Below, one piece after another: positions 46,700 to 59,440 of a stretch of DNA of 64,000 bases. Every line of letters starts with the position of its first letter. The first letter of the stretch is position 1. The stretch is from Homarus americanus (taxonomy: Eukaryota; Arthropoda; Malacostraca; Decapoda; Nephropidae): assembly GCF_018991925.1 (NCBI RefSeq), contig NW_024724368.1, positions 5,420,545 through 5,484,544 of the forward strand. The letters are read 5' to 3'. The notes beneath the pieces are model-generated. The model saw nothing but the letters and a program-made list of their open reading frames with translations, did no database searches and was not told where the DNA came from. The translations under genes and the position numbers were made by a program.

Positions 46700-49600
46700 A
46701 CTATATATATTACTACTTGATATATGAAACATTCTTATCTAATACAATTGATATATTATATAATCCAGTTTATCAATATAGACAGGTAAGATGCCCTCGG
46801 ATGATGATAAACACAGGTCTAGTGACACGTTGCCTCAGCTGACCGACTACCCTCTGTTTATCTGGTTCCGGTCTGGGTTTTTACGCCATAAATATACCTT
46901 GTAAATGTCAATCTTACTCTGGAAGGAGGTTTTTGTAATCACGTTAGATTACTTCGTGTTCAGCATTAAAATCACAACAATGTATGAACGGTGAAAGGAA
47001 CGTCAACCTCTCTTATTAAGTTGCCCATGACGCCAAATATTAATCCATGGTTCGTAACTTAGAATTTTTCGCGTAACTGATATTGTAAAAGTACGTCAAA
47101 GAGTTTCACTGAAGGGGAAAAATGACGTATAATATGAAAATCTAGATTCAGAGTTGTCGTTCGTAGCTAAGGTATGATAGTCAATCTACGCTTATTGATG
47201 TGCTGTATATACAGGCTAGATGTAGTGATGTCGTGCTTGTTGACACTGTTGGACTGTACCTGAATTTGTCTTCATATGCGAGCGAGATAATATAAGGAAA
47301 GTGAAGTAAAAAGTTAAACCAGGTTAGCTTTACAGTAACTCAGGTTTCTTTTGATTGAGTTTGTCTAGGATGACTTAAATTTAATATTCTTGTCTTAGTT
47401 TAGTTAGACATGGATAGAACTGGAATTAATTTCTTGTTCTCTCAGAATGTCCACATAACTATAATTACCACCACTCACCATCACCCTACACTTGGTACCA
47501 GTTAGACAAATATGAATACAATACAAATACAGTAGGAATAGTTACTTAGGTATATTACTTCGGTACATTATCACTTATGTAAACACTTATGAATATACTT
47601 TAAGTTAACTGTTTAGTACTCTGGGTATTTGCATTGACAGATATAAAAGAAAAACCGGATGATACATTATAATTACCAGGAAGCAGAGAGGCCCAACACC
47701 TGCCTGGAGGCTGTTGCTAGTACAATGTCCTCCTTCGAAGCATTATCGATCATTCTCTTCTCCCCGTGAGGTACAAGTCAGGCTGAGACGATACGCAGCT
47801 GGGACGATACACTGCTGAGGCCACGTAAGGAGGGAGGAGGCTGGTGTTGTGGGGTGGGATGGGTGGGGCTAACGACGGAGGTGGTGGGGTGTTGGCTAAC
47901 TTACCAGAGACTAAAGGCGGGAGAAGGGCTGTAGAAGAGTTGAGGTTCTTCATACGTATAGATATTTATGAAATTTTGAGTCTTTGTAAAAAATAAACTT
48001 TGCAATTTTGATTCATCATGTATTTTCTAGTAAGTTATATAAGCAATGGCGGCAGTCAATAAAGCTTATAGGTGTTGTGGTCAAGGCCCGGTACCTACCC
48101 TGAGGCGTTTTAGTGACTTGCTGATGGTAAGTGATTATTCGGTACAGTCCATTTTGTGTTCCTCTCTATGATTATATAGACACAAAGACTGATATAAGGA
48201 CACTTAGTCTGTCAATTCCTACAGGAGTGAGGTGGTTGGCATGAGAGAGGATACCGTGTTGTCTGTGTTATGAACCATTTATAACCACGAGGCGGAATCA
48301 CGTAGGACAAATTAATGCATTACAAATCAGTTAATAACAATATGTATAATATGACCGTACCCCTTTTGTCAGACTATTAGGTACTAGTATATTTACAGTA
48401 CTGTTTAAATTATTTGTTTGTTTGCTCTGAGTTGTTTCCGGCAGCGTAAAGGAATATGTTAACGAATTACCCCATACTACAGAGGCTCCTGACCTCTGTA
48501 GTATTAAGTACATATAGAAGTATAAACAATAGCTCAGCAGGACAGAAACTCTCAAATGTCAGAGTTTGTTCCCCCGACTTAGCTTACTGCTACCACACCT
48601 CCCATGCACTTGTTACTCACTCACCTTCGTAGTGAACTTCTCAAAAGGTTCACAACACCTGTATAAGTGTTAATCGTGGTGTTATATTACATTCTTCCTC
48701 CCCTGAGTCGCCCCTGCCCGCCGCCACCCTCGGGATTTACCAAGTGAAAGTTGTCGAGTGCAGGGCAGTATACTTCCGGCAGGTAAGATGTTTCACGGCC
48801 GTCTGTTGTCTTCACTTCCCACACTTATGTAGTTAATTGGCGTAAATTACATAAATAGGAGATTTAGTAGTAAAGTTCGTTTATTCACTTACTTTAACAT
48901 CATACATATTTGTTTCTCAGCCGCCAAACACCTGGACCTCTTGCCTTCAGAGTATCGAAGTATATTAGGAAGGGTCATCCGGGAAAACCCAATTTTGTTT
49001 CGACATTCGTCAAAGGTCAAGATTGTTATATTGACCATCACGATAATGGAACTACTGTGGAGGTTTATCATTCTACCTTGAGAATCGCTTTCAGATGTTG
49101 CTTTATAATTCTCCACTAATACTGAAGGTTCTCCCTAGAGACTTCTGTGTTTTGGGGTCAAGATTTTTCAACGATTAAGGTCAATGGGTCAAAGTTCATT
49201 CAAAATAGCAGATGAGAAGACTACCTTAAATAGAATACTTTTTAGTTAATGCTTTTTGTTATACACTCCACTATCCCCTTCACTGCAGGGACGCCGCTTT
49301 TATTCAGCTCAGAGGCGACACTGTGCACTAGGGTCAGACAGAGGAGGAGCACTTGGTGATTTTTAAAGTGTTCGAGTAACATTTGCTTATGTTAAATTCC
49401 ATGACACATTCTCCTCTTCTTTACACTTCACTTACACTTCTTCTGATCCAGTTAACTCTTTTTTCTCTTAACACGGGAACTTGACTCACCTACCGATCAC
49501 AAACCGAAATTATAGATTGAACAGCGGACGGAAAGACAAAAAGTATCAGTACCTATAACACATCACACATTATAGACGTGTCAACATCACTCACAATTAA

Positions 49601-50737
49601 CATGAGAACTAAGCATCAGAATGTCACAACTGAACGAGTTTGAGAAAGTCAGTTATATAATGATAATGTTTATGAGTCAAACGAGTAAAAAAAAATGTCT
49701 CCGTTAAAACTTTCACTACAGAGTCTGGTAACCTTTTTAAGTTTGAGCCCTGACAACGCACTCGTAAGATATGGAGATTAGACCACTGAAAAAACACACT
49801 CTGGAGGGATAGATATTAGGCCCCTGACAATAACGCACTCTCAGACACCATAAAAATTGTCAGTCATAAGGTAAAAACAGAACACAGAAAAATTACAAGT
49901 GAGATGCATCGTAAATCATCCTAACAACATTGAGAGTTGGACTGTAAACATAGTGACAGTTTTAACCTTAACAGTGCTCGTTGAACACTGACGATATCAA
50001 GATAACGAGTCACATGGAATTTAAAGACATTGTTTAATATATCTACCACACTTCTATGACTGATAATTAATCGACCTGTACTGACCCACACGTAGAGACA
50101 CTCGTTCTGTACTTGTAACTTTCATGAATTCAGATAAAAATAATCGTTAAACGTCTTTGTTTTGTTTTCTTCATTACCCTTGAACTACAACTGTATCCAG
50201 AGACACGTTCTGATGGCCTTACGTTGTGACCTTGACCTTCGTGCAGCCGTAAAATTCTATTCACTTGGTAACTTCGTGATTGTCGTACGCATGAGTGTTG
50301 GCGTCTTGTGCGTCTTGTCCGTTTTATCTATAAGAACTTAGTTGAGTAATCGATAACTGGGGCGCCTTATGTGTTCATACATACATACTGTACCGTACCT
50401 ACACGTACAAGCTACATGACTGTTTATATATCTGTGCAGTCATACATTTACACATAGACATATAAAATTGCATAGATATACATGTAAACATGAAAATTTA
50501 CATACACACATTCAGAGACAGACTCGGTCATAGGACTTCCGCCTACGTCCTCATGGATGATCACAGAGGAGGACGCACAAGGTCACACGATTGTCGAGGA
50601 TAAACTTAACACCTACGCATATTTTTCTCCCTGTTTTTATTCGTCCGAGGTGACGAGGAAGTTTCCTATATCTGCAACTGATGCCAGGTTTATGATATAT
50701 GTTTATTTGAACCTTGGTATAATTATGTCTTGATAAG

Positions 50738-50740
<3 letters not shown>
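46700..50740. other. Intergenic; no gene recognised
   Basis: Short unsupported open frames only. Confidence 0.4.

Positions 50741-50742
<2 letters not shown>

Positions 50743-50780
<38 letters not shown>
50743..50780. repeat. (GA)n microsatellite
   Basis: About 18 GA units. Confidence 0.95.
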
Positions 50781-50877
50781 CCCGGGAGCTAAAAAGTGGG
50801 AGTCGTAAACCTCCACCTTGAAGCACGCCGTGATGTGTTTACTAATACACCACACCACCGTAGTCTTGCCTTAATGA

Positions 50878-50896
50878 CAGACAGACAGACAAACAA

Positions 50897-50928
<32 letters not shown>
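50878..50928. repeat. (CAGA)n/(GATA)n microsatellite
   Basis: CAGA units pass into seven GATA units. Confidence 0.9.
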
Positions 50929-51905
50929 ATATTATATTCATGTATATTGGCAATTCAGGTATACAATATACAAAGACAGTACAGGAACACTCACAAAAAA
51001 AGTATCTGCCCCCCTGGGCCTAATGTATTTGGAAATGAACACAATAACACGAGCACAGCAATCTCGGTTCGGTTGGTATTTCTGATTGTGAGTTACACCT
51101 TTCGTTCTTCCTTCTAGCACCTGATAATCACCATGTATCTGCAGTATGCCAACTATTCTCTACATAATGTAATTAAATAGGATGAATTGTGATACCATAT
51201 GCAAAACCAATAACGTCACAAGTAACCCCGCTGATTTATGGCACTTTAGATATTATTTCAGTCCCAGGGGATGGATTGCCAAATAGGAATATAATTTTAC
51301 AATGTTTTCATGAACCGAGTTTCCAAAGGAATAGCTTCGAACGAAATATGAAACAGTATGATATAGTAATTACATGTGTATTATGATGCCATATCCAATT
51401 ACAATGACATTATGATTTATTACATTTCGATATTATTTCTACTTCAAATGATGAGGTAACAATTATGAATATAACGTATCATCTCATGGTTCATGTGGCA
51501 ACGGAACATTGTCTGATACACTCCACGAGACGATGTCTGTCGGTGCAAGTTGTGTTTCTCACGAGTCTCAGGTACTAGTGTTGGGGACGGATTTCCAGCA
51601 GAAAACACCCACTATTTGACGGTCGTTGATATATTTTCGCTACATTAATATAAGTTTAATATTTTACTAAAGATGGAGCACAGTCATTCACCATAATTAA
51701 AAAAAATGCTAGAAATAATAACTGTAACCTCACTGATACTAGGAAGGCAGACCTTCCAACATAATGCAGGAATCACAATTAGTGATCGGAAATATTCGTC
51801 CATTGTGACACATTGTATCGACGAGAGAAGGGGCCTATACTGTTTTGGGGAGAGTGTACACAAACAATGTACATACAATAGACAGTGCAGGTATACAAAC
51901 AATGT

Positions 51906-51960
51906 ACAGTCGCGGAAAAAATTCGTAGACACCGATCTGGCGCAATATGGACATTGAATC
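51906..51960. mobile_element. Solo Tc1/mariner-like terminal repeat
   Basis: TACAGTCGCGGAAAAAATTC + GTAGACACC has the TA dinucleotide plus CAGTxxxGGAAAAAATT..G.A.ACC pattern of Tc1-type ends. No transposase and no partner end were found in the following kilobase. Confidence 0.5.
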
Positions 51961-52039
51961 TTTAAGCTTTTGAGTCTGAAGCTTCATAAACATGTTGATC
52001 TGTTTACAACAGATGGCGCGCTTTTCTGAGTAGTTTTTG

Positions 52040-52066
52040 GTGTGTGTGTGTGTGTGTGTGTGTGTG
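52040..52066. repeat. (TG)n microsatellite
   Basis: About 13 TG units immediately before the 34-bp minisatellite. Confidence 0.9.
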
Positions 52067-52067
52067 C

Positions 52068-52575
52068 AGCCTCACCTGCCCTGTAAGCCCCGCCGGTGGT
52101 CGTGCTCACCTGCCCTGTATGCCCCGCCGGTGGTCATGCTCACCTGCCCTGTATGCCCCGCCGGTGGTCGTGTTCAGCTGCCCTGTATGCCCCACCGGTG
52201 GTCGAGCTCACCTGCCCTGTTGCCGGTGGTCGTGTTCACCTGCCCTGTATGCCCCGCCGGTGGTCGTGCTCACCTACCCTGTATGCCCCGCCATGGTCAT
52301 GCTCACCTGCCCTGTATGCCCCGCCGCCGATCATGATCACCTGCCCTGTATGCCCCACCGGTGGTGTCGTGCTCACCTGCCCTGTATGCCCCGCCGGTGC
52401 CCTGTATGCGTGTTGTTCACCTGCCCTGTATGCCCCACCGGTGGTCGTGCTCACCTGCCCTGTATGCCCCGCCGGTGGTCGTGTTCACCTGCCCTGTATG
52501 CCCCGCCGGTGGTCGTGTTCACCTGCCCTGTATGCCCCGCCGGTGGTCATGCTCACCTACCCTGTATGCCCCGCA
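52068..52575. repeat. 34-bp GC-rich minisatellite, about 15 copies
   Basis: Unit GGTGGTCGTGCTCACCTGCC + CTGTATGCCCCGCC, with deleted variants. The Cys/Pro-rich open frames crossing it change frame every unit and are not genes. Confidence 0.95.
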
Positions 52576-52659
52576 GCAAGTGTAAAAAAAACACCCGAGG
52601 TTTAGGAATTAAAAAAGTCGTACCTTCAAATACAAAGATAAGAAAGTATTCCCTCAACT

Positions 52660-53090
52660 TTAAGTAGGGTAAGTCTCTCGTACGTTCCAGGTCAGATTAC
52701 TGTATACAGGTGTGCAAACCTTACCTCCAGAAAGACTTAGCATCCCTATAAAGGTGCAACATAGAGCGCCTAAGATGATTCCTGAACTAAATCATCACGA
52801 TCATTCAAGTAGACTGAGGATCTTAGGACTAACGGCTCTTCGTATAAGATATATTAGGGCAGATCTCATTCTAAATCCTGAAAGGGATGATCAGCGTGAA
52901 CTTTGGGCTCGTTGTTTCGTGATGTCACGCACCGCAAACACGAGAGGACGTAACTTCAAGCTCGCAAAGATATCATGCAGACGAATTTAAGGAAATACGT
53001 TGTCACACACAGGAATGTAGACTTATGGAACAGTCTACCAGAACAAGCTTTGGAATCGAAAACAGCCCTGAACTTTAAAAAATAGCCCGA
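52660..53090 (+). mobile_element. LINE C-terminal fragment
   Basis: Reads IKVQHRAPKMIPEL, then HHDHSSRLRILGLTALRIRY, RADLILNPERDD and RGRNFKLAKISCRR. A frame change leads to TYGTVYQNKLWNRK (compare DLWNSLPE in the family). This is the region after the RT domain of jockey/CR1-type elements. No RT core; inactive. Confidence 0.75.
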
Positions 53091-53269
53091 GACTAGCTAA
53101 ACTATGACGAACAAGGGTTTGGGTGACCACTAGGTAAATAATGTGTCAATGATGTACTTTTGTTATTTATTTTTAGGTGTAGATTTATCTTTAATTGTCA
53201 TATTTTCTTAATTATTAGTATATTTTGTTGATAATATTTCTGGGTGCATCTATCGTTTGCTCTTACCAG

Positions 53270-53590
53270 AAAGTAGCGAGAAGAGGAAAGGAGTAAAGAG
53301 GGAGAAAAGGGGTAGGGAGAGTGGGAACGTAGATAATTGGAGAAGAGTAGAACAAGACAAAAGAAGAACAAGACATAAAAGAAACTAGAAGGAAAGAGTT
53401 GGTAAAGAAAAACAGGAAGAAACTAAAGACTGGAAGAACGTAGGAATCAGGAGAAACGGTAGGAAGACGAAACGGTAATAATGACGAGGGGAAGCTAATA
53501 GGAATAAGATTGAGGGAAAATGAACACAGAGAAATAGAATAAACAGCGTAAGGAGTGAAAATAAAGATGAGATGATCGTGAATGGAGAGG

Positions 53591-53640
<50 letters not shown>

Positions 53641-53830
53641 TTGCAAAGGAATGTGGCATAAAATAAGATAAAACAAGAAAGTGGAAGAACTAAGAAGAAT
53701 AAAAAGAAGTTAAGAAGAAATAAAAGAAAGAAAAGAAGAGAGAAAAGGAAAGGGGACGAAGAAGGAAATGAAGGATAAGAAAGAAACAAAGTGGAAGAGA
53801 AAGACACAGAAAATGGGACAACTAGAAAGG
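53270..53830. repeat. Purine-rich tract with (GA)n core
   Basis: A- and G-rich over 500 bp with perfect (GA)n at 53597-53636. Ser/Leu/Phe-rich minus-strand frames are compositional artefacts. Confidence 0.8.
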
Positions 53831-55640
53831 TGGAAGCAACACCTGTTCACCTTACAAGGTCACTCCGTACTCCCCCCCCCCACCTCATCCCTCCTAAACC
53901 ATCCACCGAATCTCCTTCCCTCCCTCCCTTCCCTACTCCTCCCATCTCCCCTAAACCATCCTCTCGAACCTCCTCCCTTCCTCACCCCTACACCCTGGCC
54001 AGCAGAGTCTGGCAAAAGATAGAATGATCAGAGCAAGAACTCCTTCAAAGACTCCCACCAGATAACGACAACAACCATACATGGTTCCCAAAAAGTTACC
54101 AAATCTCAAAAGGTCCATTACCACCCCCGATCTACACGGCCAGGCAATAGAACCTCCCTAGACCAGCATCCGCCAGTAGGGTCGGCGGAATATGAAATAA
54201 GGCCCTCAAAACACCCATATATGGGATAGGGTAGGCTGTCTAGTGCCTGTACCGACGGACAATAACTAACCCATGACACAACCCTAACACACTCTTAGCT
54301 TAGCTAGGCGGTCAGACCACCCTCTCTTACCTCCTCCTAAATTTCTTCAATTTCCGAACTATAACTTCCTTCCCCCACCTCTAATCTTCCTTCATTCCTC
54401 CTTTCTCTAAAAAAAAAAAAAAATCTCCGTCTCCTATTCAATGACGCAACCTCCCCCACCCCCTCATTTAATAAGCTCTCCCCACTCTTTTATTAACCCT
54501 CCTTCCTCACTCTTGTCCTTCCTTCCTTCCCACTCACTGATCCAGCCTCCTCTTCCTCACTGACCTAGCCCCCCCCCCCTCCCCTCACTGATCCAGCCCC
54601 TCCCCCCCTCTCACCAACCCTCCTCTCCCACTCACTGACCCAACCCCTCCCCCTCACTGACCTAGCCCTCTCCTCCCCTCCACACCGTAAACCGTCTTCA
54701 TCCCACACTACAACATGTTTGGAAGGTCTTGGTTATTTCCTGTTGGTGTGGGAAGTTTGTGGGTCTTAATTCAGGTACAAATCTTCCTCTTTCAGTGTGT
54801 GTGTTGTGTGTGTGGGGAGTGTGTGTGTGTGGGGTGTGTGTGTGTGTGTGTGTGGGGGGGTGTGTGTGTGTGTGGGGGGTGTGAGGTGTGGTGTGTGGGG
54901 GTGTGTGGGGTGTGTGGGTGTGTGTGTGTTGTAAAGGTTGATATCATGGGCCTTGTGGAATATAAAAAGGGATAATGTTAGATCTTTACCTCCATAGGAG
55001 TGCTGGGGAGGCAAGGTGGGGTGTAGGAAGGGTGGGGAGACAAGGTGGGGTGTGGGAAGGATGGGGAGACAAGGTGGGGTGTGGGAAGAAGATGAGTATG
55101 GAGAAAGGTGACAAAGATGACAAAGATTTATCTGGGATGAAAAAACTGGAGTGAATATCAAGGTCATCTGTAGCTGTGTGCAGGTCCCTTATCACTCCAG
55201 GGGCTCACCACGTCGCTCTGTGTAGGCCTGTTATCCCTGCAGAGGAATGGCGCCTGCAGCTGTGGGTTAAGGAGGCGCTATAATCTAAGGAGAATTCCCA
55301 CCAATGTTGTGTGCTGGATGGACGGCTGGTGAGTCACTTCCTGGGAGCACCACCACGCTGAGGCTGCCCTCCCACCAAGCCTCCGGACGTCCTCGCTTGA
55401 TTATATGATTGACTGAATATTTGTGAAATTACTTGGGATCATAAAGCACCAATATACAACTACCAGGGATATTTCTCAGCTGATGCAATAAACAACAGTG
55501 GAAAGTAAATACCCATACGGGGCTTTTTGTGACTAAGCCAAGGCGGATGAACGATGTGAGTGGTAGAGCTGCGTTAGGCACAAGGTGGGCCGGAACTAGT
55601 GCCGGCTGTATCCCACACAAGGCCATGGCCCCTCTCCTCA
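53831..55640. other. Intergenic; C/T-rich and (GT)n-rich sequence
   Basis: 53870-54690 is pyrimidine-rich with repeated CTCACTGA(T/C)CCAGCC words near 54530-54670. 54797-54930 is a (GT)n/(GGGGTGT)n tract. At 55010-55090 three copies of GGGGAGACAAGGTGGGGTGT occur. No gene seen. Confidence 0.6.
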
Positions 55641-55682
55641 CTACAAAAGGAGTTAGGAGTTCCTGTGAACCTTAAGTCAGTT
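55641..55682 (+). promoter_or_regulatory. Probable core promoter of crustin E
   Basis: A weak TATA-like CTACAAAAGG (55641-55650) and initiator TCAGTT (55677-55682, +1 A 55679). Spacing (37 bases) is longer than in the paralogues and the box is degenerate. The call rests on the leader exon, donor and acceptor that follow. Confidence 0.5.
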
Positions 55683-55702
55683 CCCCAGCTACTACGGCAG
55701 AG
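55679..55702 (+). other. Probable leader exon of crustin E, 24 nt
   Basis: AGTTCCCCAG... to ..GGCAGAG before donor GTAAGT; intron 55703-56107 (405 bp) ends in GTTGCAG directly before the ATG. Confidence 0.6.
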
Positions 55703-56107
55703 GTAAGTTCTGCCGACTGCGGTTCAAAGTCGATACTCAGTAATCAGTTGCCACGTTCCTCAACTCTTGAAGTGGTATTTTGTTCACAATACAGGAACAT
55801 TCTAAGTGAGTTTATCATGAATAATAGTTGTATTGAAATAGTAACTGGAAAATTTCATTAGAAAGCTAACACAACCAGTAAATGGAAGAATGGGTTATCA
55901 AAACAAACATGTGGATTAATGGATAAAAAATCCCCGGAGAATTTGATAACCAGTTCCGACCTCATGTTTAAGTATCCATGTGTGTGTGTGTGTGTGTGTG
56001 TCGGGTACGTAATATTTATCCTGAAGTTAATTCCGCACTTAACACAGGATGCCATTTTCTTTTCATATATCTGTTATCATGTAGTTAATGAGATTGTAAC
56101 GTTGCAG

Positions 56108-56944
56108 ATGAGGTCGCTATGGTTATTGGTTGTGGTGGTCGCTCTTGTGGCTGGAGACAAGGATTCGGACGCAGGGAACAACAACGCTGCTCAGAAGGTC
56201 GACTCGGGCAGCGATACAGCGGGACAAACACGTAGCTCTACAGGCAACAGTGGTGCCCGTAGCGGCCCTGGTGACGCAAGGATCCTGGGTCTGAACAATG
56301 TCATCGGAATTGGACAAGCTCTCTTAGGTGGACTTCTCGGGAATTCCGGACGGCCTGGCAGACAACCAGGTTTTGGTTCTGGCAGACCTACGTTTGGCTC
56401 TGGTTTTGGTGGTCAACCTGGTTTTGGTGGTCAACCTGGTTTTGGTGGTCAACCTGGTTTTGGTGGACAACCTGGTTTTGGTGGTCAACCTGGTTTTGGG
56501 TTTGGTGGTCAACCTGGTTTTAGTGGACAACCAGGTTTTGGTGGACAGCCTGGTTTTGGTGGACAGCCTGGTTTTGGTGGACAACCAGGTTTTAGTGGAC
56601 AGCCTGGTTTTGGTGGACAGTCTGGTTTTGGTGGACAGCCTGGTTTTGGTGGACAGCCTGGTTTTGGTGGACAGCCTGGTTTTGGTGGACAGCCTGGTTT
56701 TGGGTTTGGTGGACAACAGGGTTTCGGTGGTAACAGCTTCAACCAATTTGGCGGCTTTAATAACCACTTTGGGGGGAAAAGGGGACAATGCCCGCCGGTG
56801 CGTCCAGTGTGTACTCACAACAGGAGCCTCGGGCCCCCATCGCCCTGTAAAAGCGACTTCGTCTGCAGTGGCGCCGACAAGTGCTGCTTTGACAAGTGCC
56901 TTCAGGAGAAAGTATGTAAAGCTCCATCAGGGTTCGGCCGCTAG
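56108..56944 (+). CDS. Crustin E: Gly-rich WAP protein lacking the Cys-rich segment
   Basis: 278 aa, one coding exon. Signal peptide MRSLWLLVVVVALVAG, then an acidic/Ser/Asn stretch with QTRSSTG. The Gly-rich domain is built of about 19 hexapeptides GGQPGF (18-bp unit, nt 56408-56705). GGFNNHFGGKRGQ leads straight into the WAP domain, Cys228-Cys270, with exact family spacing (x6, x11, x5, x5, CC, x3, x5) and KCCFDKC. It ends SGFGR. The four-Cys segment present in A-D is absent, leaving 8 Cys. Gly-rich + WAP without Cys-rich region has been placed in a separate crustin type in some schemes (type VI, as I recall). The in-frame extension upstream to 55919 is intronic; the acceptor CAG abutting this ATG fixes the start. 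Secreted antimicrobial role is by family. Confidence 0.93.
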   Translation: MRSLWLLVVVVALVAGDKDSDAGNNNAAQKVDSGSDTAGQTRSSTGNSGARSGPGDARILGLNNVIGIGQALLGGLLGNSGRPGRQPGFGSGRPTFGSGFGGQPGFGGQPGFGGQPGFGGQPGFGGQPGFGFGGQPGFSGQPGFGGQPGFGGQPGFGGQPGFSGQPGFGGQSGFGGQPGFGGQPGFGGQPGFGGQPGFGFGGQQGFGGNSFNQFGGFNNHFGGKRGQCPPVRPVCTHNRSLGPPSPCKSDFVCSGADKCCFDKCLQEKVCKAPSGFGR

Positions 56945-58445
56945 AAGACTCTGCTTCCCTCAGTACCTACCTCCTTATACTGACATCTCTTCGTCTACAA
57001 GATCTCTCAAGTAATTTAATTGTATATAATTACTTTTATATGTACTGTTGTCCTATAACTTATTTGTATTTTAATTTATAATATTAACTGAATGAAAACG
57101 ATAGGTATTTTGTGAATGGTTTTTATTCAACCCAAAACGACTGAGTAGAAATGCTACCTTCGACATCTGAGACAACGTTTTCTAAAGACTTAAAACACAA
57201 CAGAGAGAATACTTGAATTTACTAAACTTGTAGTGTAATATTAATTAAAAATGAAAATCAGTGTCAGTATAGAAAATTGTGAAAGGAAAATACCTCGTAA
57301 TTCCAATTCTGTAATCTTGAACTCTCTGCTGGTCTGATTTCTAACAGGAAGAGAGGGTCGAGGTAAACATGAGTGTACGATGAGTCAGTTACCGGGATTC
57401 AGATCCTTGTTCTATACATTATTCATCGCTTCCACTGTAAATCAGGACTGATGCTATATCATGAATAATTATCAAATCTCAAGTGACAAGAGAGGTTATT
57501 TATTAATTTGCGCTCTTGAAAAATCTCAGATATATTAAGAAGAAAGTGAAAATAATGTTTGCAGATAATCCTTGGTTACAGAGGTGTTGGTTAGTACACA
57601 ACACCAGAGAGATGAGTTACTCAACTTCAGCCTGGTGGGAGGAAGGAAGGGGGGGGGGGGGAGGAAATAGTGTATGGTCACCCCCTAGGTACCCTGGGGC
57701 CTATAGAGGATGGTCGTAAAACAGTAAATCATTAAAAGACAAAAGGGTTCTTATTTATTACTTCATGGAGGCCTAACTAATACTACATATACAGGGTGGA
57801 TATATGATTTTGTTTAGGAACCAAAATATTACTACTCATACGAACTAATTATAAATATTGTCGATGCGGTGGTTAATACATAACATGAAAGGTTCAAGGG
57901 TAAAAATACTGATGGTGTATTGCTGACAGAGGTGGAGAGTTAGGGTGACAACTCAGGTAAATCTGAAGCTGAGGGCGATATTAAGACGCCTGCTGAAGTT
58001 TACAAATATACTGCATCAATGTTAGGAATTACAGAGATTATGGTAATTTTATCTTCCTCCTACAGTAGACATTACAAGGAGTGATGTAAGTTTAGGTCGC
58101 GGGTTTGGACCTCGACTGTACTGTACATCATTGATTAAAAATAAGGTAAGTGATTCTTCTTATTTTGATAATTATTCATCAATAGCGATAAAAACGTTGA
58201 TTTCTAAGATTTGACAAAAACACCTGAAGAAACTCGACTTGTTAGTTTCCTTTGTAAAAACTAGTTTGGATTTCGCAAGGAACATTCCATTATTATTGAA
58301 TGAGTATTAATTCCCAGAAATTTACCTTTTATTTTCATAATGCGTTTAGTACATCGTCTTTTATATGTGTTAGACATTAAGAAAACATTTGACAAGATAA
58401 ATCTTAAGTCGCTCTTACTGTTCATTGTCGAATTCATCCTTGTAT
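56945..58445. other. 3' flank of crustin E and intergenic region
   Basis: AT-rich 3' UTR-like sequence to about 57130, with no canonical AATAAA close to the stop. After that, nothing recognisable except a G-run at 57649-57661. Confidence 0.45.
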
Positions 58446-58449
58446 AAGT

Positions 58450-59022
58450 CAAAAGCTGTTGGTCACTATGTCAGCCTCCTGTTGTGTGTTGGTTGTCAAG
58501 TTGTTGGTCACTGTGTCAGCCTCCTGTTGTGTGTTAGTTATCAAGCTGTTGGTCACTGTGTCAGCCTCCTGTTGTGTGTTAGTTGTCAAGCTGTTGGTCA
58601 CTGTGTCAGCCTCCTGTTGTGTGTTAGTTGTCAAGCTGTTGGTCACTGTGTCAGCCTCCTGTTGTGTGTTAGTTGTCAAGCTGTTGGTCACTGTGTCAGC
58701 CACCTGTTGTGTGTTGGTTGTCAAGCTGTTGGTCACTGTGTCAGCCTCCTGTTGTGTGTTGGTTGTCAAGCTGCTGGTCAGTGTCAGCCTCCTGTTGTGT
58801 GTTGGTTGTCAAGCTGCTGGTCAGCGTCAGCCTCCTGTTGTGTGTTGGTTGTCAAGCTGCTGGTCAGTGTCAGCCTCCTGTTGTGTGTTGGTTGTCAAGC
58901 TGTTGGTCACTGTGTCAGCCACCTGTTGTGTTTTGGTTATCAAGCTGCTGGTCAGTGTCAGCCTCCTGTTGTGTTTTGGTTATCAAGCTGTTGGTCACTG
59001 TGTCAGCCACCTATTGCAAGCT
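58450..59022. repeat. 45-bp minisatellite, about 13 copies
   Basis: Unit GGTCACTGTGTCAGCCTCCT + GTTGTGTGTTAGTTGTCAAG + CTGTT. The first copies are 45 bp; later copies alternate with a shorter form in which GGTCACTGTGTC becomes GGTCAGTGTC. The 45-bp period gives long open frames that break where the short form appears. Confidence 0.95.
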
Positions 59023-59180
59023 AAAAACATGACTCTTTAGCATAGTATATGAGAGCTATTGCAACTTTCATAGTTAAATATCTTTGACAATAACATTACG
59101 AGTTATACAAGGACAAGTGTTAACTGAGCTGATTGGCCACGTCGGGTACGTTTTCAATCCCCTCTAGGCAACGATAGGGA

Positions 59181-59230
59181 GTTTAATCATCAGGTGAAAT
59201 AAACTGGGGTGCCTAATCCTCAGGTGACAC
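59181..59230. repeat. Solo end of the TTAGG-bearing inverted-repeat family
   Basis: TTTAATCATCAGGTGAAATA + AACTGGGGTGCCTAATCCTC + AGGTGACAC; reverse-complemented, it matches the left end of the 31.1 kb element closely. Confidence 0.6.
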
Positions 59231-59389
59231 TTCCTCTTTTTTTTATCTTGGTAATAGTAGGAAGAGATAAACGAGGTAAATGATAGAGTAAGAAGAAAGA
59301 GAGGAATGTGGGAGAGGGAGGAGGTGGAGGAAGAGGAACAATAAGAGGGTGTGATGAAAGATGGGTTACGTAAGACTGGGTAAAAAAAA

Positions 59390-59440
59390 ACGAGGAGGAG
59401 GAGGAGGAGGAGGAGGGGGAGGAGGGGGAGGAGGAGGGGT
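59390..59440. repeat. (GGA)n tract
   Basis: GAGGAG repeats with GGGGGA interruptions. Confidence 0.9.

Noticed and set aside
52037..52667. Cys/Pro-rich frame of up to 207 codons
   Set aside because: 34-bp minisatellite; the repeated CPVCPAGG peptide is not a WAP or other cysteine domain.
55919..56107. 63-codon N-terminal extension of crustin E
   Set aside because: Includes a (TG)n tract and the acceptor region; the paralogues all start at an ATG right after the acceptor, which also begins the signal peptide.
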